Positions 28,842 to 35,066 of a stretch of 35,066 nt of DNA are shown here, piece by piece (positions within the stretch are counted from its first letter, which is position 1; every line of letters begins with the position of its first letter). Made by a program: the position numbers and the translations under genes. The notes under the pieces were generated by a model that had not been told where the DNA came from, did not search any database, and saw nothing but the letters and a program-made list of their open reading frames with translations. The DNA is from Shinella yambaruensis (lineage in GTDB: Bacteria; Pseudomonadota; Alphaproteobacteria; Rhizobiales; Rhizobiaceae): contig NZ_JALJCK010000027.1 of NCBI RefSeq assembly GCF_022899355.1, forward strand, positions 1 through 35,066, given 5' to 3'.

Positions 28842-29779
28842 AGGCCGTGAAAGCCGTGTTCCGCAATCCGCCGCTCCTGACCTTCCTCCTGGTGGCCCTC
28901 GTCTGGCTCGTCGCCAGCCTCACGCTGCGCGGTTTCGGCGCCTACGGGCACCTGCGCTATCTGCTGGAGCTTGCCGCCGTCATCGGCATCGTCGCAGCCG
29001 GGCAGACGCTGGTCATCCTGATGGGCGGCATCGACCTCTCCGTCGGGGCGGTCATCACCGTCACGGCGATCCTGCTGCCGCTGATCTCGCCGGCCGCCGA
29101 CCCGACCGGCCTCGTCGGCATCGTGCTCGCCCTTGCCCTCGCCACCGGCATCGGCCTCCTCAACGGGGCGGGCGCGGCCTATCTGCGCGTGCCGCCGATC
29201 ATCATGACGCTCGCCATGGCGACGTTTCTCCAGGGGCTGCTCGTCATCGTCGCGGGCGGCAGCGCCGTCACCGTCAGCAATCCGGCGGTCATCCTGCTCG
29301 GCCAGGCCCGTCCCCTCGGCATTCCCGCCGGCATCCTCCTCTGGATCGTCGTCTCGGTCGTCGTGCTCCTCATCATCCACCGCATGCCACTCGGCGCGCG
29401 CTTCCTCGCGCTCGGGGCCAATCCGCTGGCCGCGCGGCTTTCCGGCGTCAGCGTGGCCAGGAACACATTGCTTCTCTATGCGCTGTCCGGCTTCTTCGCC
29501 GGGCTTGCCGGCATCCTGGTGCTCGGCATGAACCGGCAGGGCTATGTCGGCATCGGCGATCCCTATCTCCTGATGTCGATCGCCGCCGTCGTTCTCGGCG
29601 GCACCTCCATCCTCGGCGGGCGCGGCACCTATGCCGGCACCATTCCCGGCGCCATCCTGCTCGTCACCACCACGGCGCTGATCACCGTCGTTAATGCCTC
29701 GCCGGGCTGGCGCTCCATCATGTTCGGTTCGCTGATCCTCGCGCTTCTGCTCATCTCCGGCCGCGAGGCGCGGCGATGA
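28838..29779 (+). CDS. ABC transporter permease, RbsC type (second)
   Basis: This is a 313-residue inner-membrane permease of the same family. The motif GQTLVILMGGIDLSVGAVI (about 54-72), typical of RbsC-like proteins, and the coupling loop LALGANPLAARLSGVSVARN (about 190-210) are present. The first permease has the divergent MLNGGITLAIGPL in place of GGIDLS, so the two are clearly specialised. Start and stop overlap neighbours by four bases (ATGA at 28838 and 29776), placing the following amidohydrolase firmly in the same operon. Confidence 0.92.
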   Translation: MKAVKAVFRNPPLLTFLLVALVWLVASLTLRGFGAYGHLRYLLELAAVIGIVAAGQTLVILMGGIDLSVGAVITVTAILLPLISPAADPTGLVGIVLALALATGIGLLNGAGAAYLRVPPIIMTLAMATFLQGLLVIVAGGSAVTVSNPAVILLGQARPLGIPAGILLWIVVSVVVLLIIHRMPLGARFLALGANPLAARLSGVSVARNTLLLYALSGFFAGLAGILVLGMNRQGYVGIGDPYLLMSIAAVVLGGTSILGGRGTYAGTIPGAILLVTTTALITVVNASPGWRSIMFGSLILALLLISGREARR

Positions 29780-30732
29780 CGGTGCGCTATGACGGGCCGG
29801 TGATCGACCCGCACCATCACCTCTGGGACCTTTCGCTGAAGCGTCACCCCTGGCTGGAAAAGGCGCGGACGGAGGGCGGGGAAATGGTCTATGGCAGCCT
29901 CGCGCCGATCCTGCAGGACTACGGCGTGGAAGACTACCGCCGGGATGCGGCGAACCAGAACGTGGTGGCCAGCGTGCATGTCGAGGCCGGCTGGTCCGAC
30001 GCCCATCCGCTGGAGGAAAGCCGCTGGCTCGCCGGTCTCGACCGGACGTCCGGCGTCGCGAAGCGCTGCGTTGCCCGCGTTCCGCTCGACAGCCCGGACG
30101 CTGCCCGCCTGATCGAGGCGGAGGCGGCCAATCCCGATGTCGCCGGCATCCGCGATATCGTCAGCTGGCATCCGGAGCCGGCAAAGAGCTTCGCCTCCCG
30201 CGCCCACCGCATGGCCGATCCCGCCTGGCGCGCCGGCTTGTCCCATCTCGCCCGGCACGATCTCGTCTTCGACCTCATGCTCTATCCCTGGCAGATGGGC
30301 GAGGCGCTCGATCTCGTGCGCGCCTTTCCGCAGACGCTCTTCGTGCTGAACCATGGCGGCAGCCCGGCCGATCGCAGCGCGGAGGGCATGGCGCTCTGGC
30401 GTGATGGCCTTGCGGCGCTTGGCCGCGAGCCGAATGTGCGGCTGAAGATTTCCGACCTCGTCGCCTATGACAATGACTGGACGCCGGAAAGCCTGCATTC
30501 GGTGATCGAGCATTGCCTCGCCTGTTTCGGCCCTCGCCGGGCGATGTTCGCCAGCGATTTTCCCGTCGCCGGCCTGCACGCCTCGTTCGACGCGATCTAC
30601 GCCGTCTTTCGCGCCGCGGCCGGGCCGCTGTCGCTCGATGAACAGCGCGCCCTCTTCTTCACGACCGCCAACGACACCTATCGCCTCGGGATCGCCGATC
30701 CCGTCGCGGCCAAGGGAGGAAACCATGCCTGA
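29776..30732 (+). CDS. Amidohydrolase (Amidohydro_2 family)
   Basis: This is a 318-residue TIM-barrel metal-dependent hydrolase of the Amidohydro_2 family, which includes L-fuconolactonase, 2-pyrone-4,6-dicarboxylate lactonase and some decarboxylases. The DPHHHLWD motif at residues 11-18 supplies the first metal histidines, FVLNHGG is near residue 190, and MFASDFPV (about 258) carries the last catalytic aspartate. Lactone or amide opening is the likely reaction. It is co-translated with the second permease, so it presumably acts on the imported compound. The stop overlaps the next gene by eight bases. Confidence 0.9.
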   Translation: MTVRYDGPVIDPHHHLWDLSLKRHPWLEKARTEGGEMVYGSLAPILQDYGVEDYRRDAANQNVVASVHVEAGWSDAHPLEESRWLAGLDRTSGVAKRCVARVPLDSPDAARLIEAEAANPDVAGIRDIVSWHPEPAKSFASRAHRMADPAWRAGLSHLARHDLVFDLMLYPWQMGEALDLVRAFPQTLFVLNHGGSPADRSAEGMALWRDGLAALGREPNVRLKISDLVAYDNDWTPESLHSVIEHCLACFGPRRAMFASDFPVAGLHASFDAIYAVFRAAAGPLSLDEQRALFFTTANDTYRLGIADPVAAKGGNHA

Positions 30733-32038
30733 CCTTTCCGTGACCGGACCGGACAATCCGGTGATCGACGACCGTATCCGCGGCTTTCCGCCGGGCCAGT
30801 CGGCCCTGCCGCTCGATGCTATCGGGGAGCAGGGCTGGAAGCCCTATGACGGCGCGATGGCCCTGCCGCTGATCTCGCTCGACCGGGAGGCTTTTGCCGG
30901 CAATGTCGCGCTGATGATGGATTATGTGCGCGATCACGGTATTGCCATCGCGCCCCATGCGAAGACGCCGATGTCGGCGGCGCTCGCCGGCGCGCTGCTC
31001 GCGGCCGGCGCTTGGGGCACCACGGTGGCCGATATCCGCCAGGCCGCCGTGCTACTGAAGGCCGGCCAGCGCCGGCTGATCCTCGCCAACGAGATCGGCG
31101 GTGCGGCGGCCGCGCGCCGGCTCGCGGCGCTTGCCGCAAACCATCCCGATGCGGAACTGAACGTCTTCGTCGATTCGGTCGATCTGGTCGAAGCCCTGCG
31201 GGCCGCCTGGCAGGGGCGCAAGGGTCTCCCGCCGCTCGGCCTCCTCGTCGAGCTCGGCGCCGGCCGTGCCGGGACACGCAGCGCCGAAGCGGCGGGCGCG
31301 ATCCTCGATGCCATCCTTGCCGCGGAAACGCCCGCCTTCCGGCTCACCGGCATCGCGACCTATGAGGGCGCCGCCGCAACGGCGGACGCGGAAGAGACCC
31401 TGCGCCGGATCGACGGGCTGGTGGCGATGACGGCGGCCTTCCTGCCAGAGGTCCGCACCCGGGTTGGCGATGCGCGCCCGCTGATCGTCACGGCGGGCGG
31501 CTCGGTCTTCTTCGACCGGGTGGTAGCCGGCCTCTCCGCCGCCGTCGCCGCCGATCCCGACAGCCGGCTCGTATTGCGCAGCGGCGCGATCTTCTTCCAT
31601 GACCACGGCGTCTACGAGCGCGGCCTTGCCGGGCTGGATGCCCGCGCGGGCTTCCGCTTCGGCGGGCAGGTCCGCTCGGCCGGCAGCGGCTTCAGGCCGG
31701 CGCTGCGGGTCTGGGCCGAAGTGCTCTCGCTGCCCGAGCCGGGCCTCGCGATCTGCGGCATGGGCCTGCGCGATGTCGCGATGGACCAGGGCCTGCCGCG
31801 GCCGCTGGCGCTCTATCGCGACGGCGCGCCGCTTGGCCGCCTTGCCGGGGCCGGCGTGCTCCGCCTCAACGACCAGCATGCCTTTGTTTCGCTTCCCGCC
31901 GGCAGCGATGTGCGTATCGGCGACGTGGTCGAGTTCGGCATCTCGCATCCCTGCACCTGCCTCGACCGGCACGCGATCCTCTATGGCCTTGCCCCCGATC
32001 ACACGGTTACGGCGGCCTATCCCACCAGCTTCGGCTGA
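30725..32038 (+). CDS. D-threonine aldolase / D-serine dehydratase-like PLP enzyme
   Basis: This 437-residue protein is a fold-III PLP enzyme. The alanine-racemase-type barrel has the lysine in IAPHAKTPMS (Lys 80; the family form is PHxKT). The C-terminal D-serine-dehydratase-like domain ends in GISHPCTCLDRH, whose His and Cys (about 408 and 410) bind the metal. Family members cleave or dehydrate beta-hydroxy-D-amino acids. The ATG at 30725 follows AGGGAGG. An N-terminal extension of about 45 residues precedes the barrel. It overlaps the amidohydrolase gene, so it probably acts on a product released by the hydrolases of this operon. Confidence 0.88.
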   Translation: MPDLSVTGPDNPVIDDRIRGFPPGQSALPLDAIGEQGWKPYDGAMALPLISLDREAFAGNVALMMDYVRDHGIAIAPHAKTPMSAALAGALLAAGAWGTTVADIRQAAVLLKAGQRRLILANEIGGAAAARRLAALAANHPDAELNVFVDSVDLVEALRAAWQGRKGLPPLGLLVELGAGRAGTRSAEAAGAILDAILAAETPAFRLTGIATYEGAAATADAEETLRRIDGLVAMTAAFLPEVRTRVGDARPLIVTAGGSVFFDRVVAGLSAAVAADPDSRLVLRSGAIFFHDHGVYERGLAGLDARAGFRFGGQVRSAGSGFRPALRVWAEVLSLPEPGLAICGMGLRDVAMDQGLPRPLALYRDGAPLGRLAGAGVLRLNDQHAFVSLPAGSDVRIGDVVEFGISHPCTCLDRHAILYGLAPDHTVTAAYPTSFG

Positions 32039-32064
32039 TCCTCCCAAGAAGAAAGGAAATACCC

Positions 32065-32409
32065 ATGATCCAGCGTTACCAGAAGGGTTCGCGCATGAGC
32101 CAGGCCGTCAGCTATGGCGGGCTCGTCTATATTGCCGGCCAGGTCGCGGAGAACCGCAAGGCCGGCCTCGAGGACCAGACGCGCGACGTGCTCGGCAAGA
32201 TCGATGCCCTTTTGAAGGAAGCCGGCACGGATCGCTCGAAACTGCTCGCCGTCAATGTCTTCCTGCCGGCGATCGTCGATTTCGAGGCGATGAACGGCGT
32301 CTACGATGCCTGGATCGATCCCGAAAACCCGCCGGCCCGCGCCTGCGTCGAGGCCCGCCTTGCCGATCCGGACCTGCGCGTCGAAATGACCGCCGTCGCC
32401 GCGCTCTGA
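32065..32409 (+). CDS. RidA-family protein
   Basis: This 114-residue protein belongs to the RidA/YjgF/YER057c family, small trimeric enzymes that hydrolyse reactive enamines and imines. The pattern YGGLVYIAGQVA (17-28), the SKLLAVNVFLPAIVDFEAMNGVYDAW core and PPARACVEARLADPDLRVEM (89-108) with the substrate arginine (about 92) are present. AAAGGA precedes the ATG. Its presence directly after a PLP enzyme fits removal of an enamine/imine intermediate formed by a dehydratase, supporting a beta-elimination step in this pathway. Confidence 0.93.
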   Translation: MIQRYQKGSRMSQAVSYGGLVYIAGQVAENRKAGLEDQTRDVLGKIDALLKEAGTDRSKLLAVNVFLPAIVDFEAMNGVYDAWIDPENPPARACVEARLADPDLRVEMTAVAAL

Positions 32410-32434
32410 CACCCCCGCCCGAACTGGAGCCACC

Positions 32435-33448
32435 ATGCACAGCGGCCTCGTCAATCCGATCGATCTTTCCCGGGACGGCCGGCAGGCCGGGCATCTCGCC
32501 ATCCCCTATTCGATCGACCGCTCGCCCTATTACCAGATCCGCATCCCCATCCTGCGGCTGAAGAACGGCGAGGGGCCGAGCCTGCTGCTGATGGCGGGCA
32601 ATCATGGCGACGAATACGAGGGCGAGCTCCAGCTCGGGCGGCTGATGCGCCGGCTCGACATCAAGAAAATCCGCGGCGCCGTCACCATCCTGCCGATGGC
32701 CAACCTGCCGGCGGTGATGGCGGCGCGGCGCTGCTCGCCCTTCGACGGCGGCAATCTCAACCGCGCCTTTCCCGGCGATCCGGCCGGCACGCCGACGGCG
32801 CGGCTGGCGCATTTCCTCGAACACGATCTCTTTCCGCGCCATGACGCGGTACTCGACTTGCATTCGGGCGGCACCTCCATGGCGCATCTGCCCTGCACGC
32901 TGATCGAGCGGCAGGCGGATGCCGCGCGCTTTGCGCGCTCGGTCGCGTTGATGCGGGCGATGGGCGCCGCGCATGCCTTCATCGCCGACAACGGACCGGC
33001 GGCGCCGACCTCGATGGGCGCGGCGGGTCGGGCCGGCACGATCGGCCTTTCCGGCGAATTCGGCGGCGGCGGCACGGTGACGCCGGAGAGCATGGCGTTC
33101 ACGGCGGCAGCGATCGATCGGCTGCTCATGGCACTCGGCATTGCGGAAGAGCCGGTGCTGTCGCGAGCCCCTCTTGCGGCGCCGCCGGCCCTGCAGCTCC
33201 TGTCGCTGTCGCGGCACAGCCAGGGCATCTATGCGGACCGGCGCGGCTGGTTCGAGCCCGCCGTGCCGCTCGGCACGACCGTCTCGGCGGGCGATCTTGC
33301 CGGCTGGTATCACGATCTCGAACGGCTGGAGCAGCCGGAAGAGGAATTGCACTTTGCCGAAAGCGGCATCGTCATCTCGCACCGGCTGCATTGCGACAGC
33401 CAGGCCGGCGACTGCCTGATCCAGGTCGCCGAGCCGATCGACGGCTGA
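32435..33448 (+). CDS. Succinylglutamate desuccinylase/aspartoacylase-family hydrolase
   Basis: This is a 337-residue zinc carboxypeptidase-fold enzyme of the AstE/AspA type, which removes acyl groups from amino acids. The zinc ligands are seen in GNHGDEYEG (His 57, Glu 60) and DLHSGG (His 143). The substrate-binding segment FDGGNLNRAFPG (about 103-114) and the ISGEFGGGG-like LSGEFGGGG (about 210) with the catalytic glutamate are present. Relatives include the ectoine-pathway deacetylase DoeB, although no other ectoine gene is here. GGAG precedes the ATG. It is the last gene of the operon; the convergent gene ends only four bases away. Confidence 0.9.
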   Translation: MHSGLVNPIDLSRDGRQAGHLAIPYSIDRSPYYQIRIPILRLKNGEGPSLLLMAGNHGDEYEGELQLGRLMRRLDIKKIRGAVTILPMANLPAVMAARRCSPFDGGNLNRAFPGDPAGTPTARLAHFLEHDLFPRHDAVLDLHSGGTSMAHLPCTLIERQADAARFARSVALMRAMGAAHAFIADNGPAAPTSMGAAGRAGTIGLSGEFGGGGTVTPESMAFTAAAIDRLLMALGIAEEPVLSRAPLAAPPALQLLSLSRHSQGIYADRRGWFEPAVPLGTTVSAGDLAGWYHDLERLEQPEEELHFAESGIVISHRLHCDSQAGDCLIQVAEPIDG

Positions 33449-33452
33449 GCTC

Positions 33453-34637
33453 TCAGGTGATCGCGCCGACGGCTTCCTTCACCCAGTCGAGGCGCTTTGC
33501 CGGAATGAGCCCGTAATTGTAGAAATTCACGCCGTCGGCGCCGGCCTCGACGGCGGCCTTTGCGCGGGCGGCAAGGATGGCCGGGCCATCGACCTCGGGA
33601 TAGAAGACGCGCAGTCCCAGACCCAGGAACTTGTCCGGGCCGAGCATCGCCCGGCCGGTGCGGATGACGTCGCCGACGGCCTCCGGCGCCATGTCGTAGC
33701 AGCAGAGGATTGCGCCGTCGCAGAGCTTCCCGACCGCTTCGAGGTCGACGCCGCCGAGCCAGCCGTCCTTCAGGTCGATCAGCACGATGCGCGTCGCCGG
33801 GTCGGCGGCCGCCTTGATCTCGCCGATCAGGCTCGTCACCGGCTCGGTGCGCCAGGCGAGGAAGGCGTGCAGTTCGGGGTGATCGCGGAAGGCGTCGATG
33901 CCGGCGGCGGGGAAATCGGGGAACTGCTTTTCCGGCACCGCACGCTCGCACAGTTCGGCGATGAAACGCGCCACCGTTTCCTGCGCGCCGTCCACCGGTA
34001 TGCCGGCCTTCCGGGCGCGGGCGGTGCAATGGTCGCAGAAGCAGAGCGACAGGAGGAAGTCGTCCTCGGCATTGAGGCCGACGCCGTCCTTCTCATGGTG
34101 GTATTCGTGGGCGAAGCCCATGAAGTTGGGGCTTTCCAGCTCCAGCATGTCCGGCCTGTGGTTCACCGTGATGTCGCGCACCAGCGTCACGACATAGTCG
34201 CGCGCCGCTAGGCTGGAGGGGCAGAGATTGTAGTGGTTGGCATTGCCGAAGGCGTTGCGGGTCACATGATCGGGATGCAGCATGCCGAGGCGGGTATTGT
34301 GCAGGCAGACCGTCCAGCAGGAGACGGCAAGGCCGGTCGTCGCGCGCGCTTTTGCCAGCGCGTCCAGCATGTCGCCGCGGTCAGTGACGTTCTGCGCCAT
34401 CAGGGGTCGGATTTCCTTGCCCTGCCACAGCGCTTCGTCCGGCCGGAAATAGACGGTGCCGTCTTCCGGGAAGTAGGCCTTCTGCCGCGGGCTGCGCGGC
34501 TGGAGGAAGCGGCCGGCATGGTAGGCGGTCGCAAGGCTCACCGTGTTGAGGCCGGCGCGGCCGGAAAGATCGGCGGCGAACGCCTGCAATCCCTGGTCCT
34601 GGATGTCCCAGGGATAGGTCCACATGGAAAGATGCAT
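33453..34637 (-). CDS. TIM-barrel-like protein of unknown function
   Basis: This is a 394-residue soluble protein without signal peptide. The pattern resembles putative glycosyl-hydrolase-like TIM barrels of unknown substrate: SMWTYPW start, strand-end residues DMLELESPNFMGF (about 163-175), then the cysteine cluster LCFCDHC (Cys 199, 201, 204), VLIDLKDGWLGG and AGADGVNFYNYGL near the C-terminus. The exact family is uncertain. GGGAG precedes the ATG at 34637. The gene is convergent with the catabolic operon but carries the same paired operator upstream, so it is probably a member of the same pathway. Confidence 0.75.
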   Translation of the reverse strand: MHLSMWTYPWDIQDQGLQAFAADLSGRAGLNTVSLATAYHAGRFLQPRSPRQKAYFPEDGTVYFRPDEALWQGKEIRPLMAQNVTDRGDMLDALAKARATTGLAVSCWTVCLHNTRLGMLHPDHVTRNAFGNANHYNLCPSSLAARDYVVTLVRDITVNHRPDMLELESPNFMGFAHEYHHEKDGVGLNAEDDFLLSLCFCDHCTARARKAGIPVDGAQETVARFIAELCERAVPEKQFPDFPAAGIDAFRDHPELHAFLAWRTEPVTSLIGEIKAAADPATRIVLIDLKDGWLGGVDLEAVGKLCDGAILCCYDMAPEAVGDVIRTGRAMLGPDKFLGLGLRVFYPEVDGPAILAARAKAAVEAGADGVNFYNYGLIPAKRLDWVKEAVGAIT

Positions 34638-34656
34638 GGCGTGCTCCCGGCGAATC

Positions 34657-34694
34657 TGTCCATTTTATAGAACATCTGTCCATAATAGTGTCCA
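34657..34694. promoter_or_regulatory. Paired operator and promoter of the TIM-barrel gene
   Basis: Two 18-bp sites, TGTCCATTTTATAGAACA (34657-34674) and TGTCCATAATAGTGTCCA (34677-34694), have starts 20 bp apart, as at 25182-25219. Reading leftward, a promoter TGGACA (34689-34694), 17 bases, TCTATA (34666-34671) lies entirely inside the pair, so bound regulator would occlude RNA polymerase. Confidence 0.7.
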
Positions 34695-34997
34695 GAAGGA
34701 TTTTCGATTCGGTGCCGCACGGCTTGCATTGCTGAAAGAATCCGCCGGTTGCGTCCATCAGGCCGGATGCTCCGGGCGCTTCCGCCGCGCGCCGGAATGG
34801 CCCCGTTGGTATTTTCGACGCACTGAATGTCGCGAACCGGAGGGATTCCTTGCAAGAGCGGGGGTAGCTTCTCGCCATTGCAGGGGCTTGCGCGAAGGCA
34901 AGCGGCCTGAAATATGCGCCAAGCCGTCCATGCGGCGTATGAAAGGGGATCCGCCGGTGCCAGCCCTCCGCATCGGCCGAACGCGAGAGACGAACCG
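34695..34997. other. 303-bp intergenic region upstream of purU
   Basis: No gene or recognised riboswitch is seen. It must contain the purU promoter and leader. Several short GC-rich inverted repeats are present, but none has a terminator-like T-run. Confidence 0.4.
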
Positions 34998-35066
34998 ATG
35001 AAGACCTATGTGCTGACCGTATCGTGCCAATCGACCCGCGGCATTGTCGCCGCGATTACCGGCTAC
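34998..35066 (+). CDS. purU: Formyltetrahydrofolate deformylase, 5' end only
   Basis: Only the first 23 codons are inside the window. MKTYVLTVSCQSTRGIVAAI is the N-terminal ACT domain of PurU as found in rhizobia (pattern YVLTVSC.STRGIVAAI), which hydrolyses 10-formyltetrahydrofolate to formate and tetrahydrofolate. The ATG at 34998 is the only start in this frame; the upstream GAGAGACG is a weak ribosome binding site. The rest of the gene lies to the right. Confidence 0.85.
   Translation, partial: MKTYVLTVSCQSTRGIVAAITGY

Noticed and set aside
1..35066. CRISPR array
   Set aside because: No set of regularly spaced identical repeats was seen. The repeats present are attachment sites, paired operators and short duplications. 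The repetitive stretch at 20000-20650 is the coding sequence of RTX nonapeptides.

Overview
The window looks like a high-GC chromosome segment from an alphaproteobacterium, most likely Rhizobiaceae (Rhizobium/Agrobacterium/Ensifer/Shinella group). The reasons are the rplU-rpmA cluster followed by two RimJ/RimL-type acetyltransferases, a palindromic repeat of a type I recall from these genomes (51-73), the PurU amino terminus at the right edge, and the rhizobial look of several prophage proteins. No taxonomic search was possible, so genus is not claimed.

Left chromosomal flank (1-2545): reading leftward from a TTGACA-N17-TATTGC promoter are ribosomal protein genes rplU and rpmA, a hairpin terminator, and two overlapping GNAT genes. 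Just right of the promoter, on the plus strand, is a complete tRNA-Ser(CGA) gene.

Integrated element (2532-19867, about 17.3 kb): a 17-bp direct repeat that includes the 3' end of the tRNA marks attL and attR. A P4-type tyrosine integrase sits at the right end. From there one long, tightly coupled set of genes runs leftward: an excisionase-like protein, small regulatory and putative replication genes, a serine recombinase, a small/large terminase set, three unknown proteins, a possible fourth, and two receptor-binding proteins (glycine-rich fibre and beta-helix-type spike). The left 5 kb holds short cargo genes on both strands, including a secreted four-cysteine protein, a twin SANT-like DNA-binding protein and a mosaic of phage-gene fragments. 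No portal, capsid, head-tail connector, tail tube, tape measure, baseplate, lysis or helicase gene is recognisable. The element therefore has DNA packaging and host recognition but no visible particle. It could be a phage satellite of unfamiliar composition or a deletion-derived prophage; the intact, overlapping reading frames favour a maintained unit.

Right chromosomal flank (19868-35066): an RTX-repeat protein, an ABC-F ATPase, a cupin, a flavoprotein, and then an IclR-controlled catabolic locus. The divergent IclR gene faces a sugar-type ABC importer (binding protein, ATPase, two permeases). This is followed co-directionally by an amidohydrolase, a D-threonine-aldolase/D-serine-dehydratase-like PLP enzyme, a RidA protein and an aspartoacylase-type metallohydrolase. 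A convergent TIM-barrel-like gene closes the locus. The same 18-bp operator, present as a pair with 20-bp start-to-start spacing, lies both in front of the importer and in front of the convergent gene, so the two units appear to form one regulon. The substrate is unknown; the enzyme set suggests an acylated or lactonised amino-acid-like compound. The window ends 23 codons into purU.
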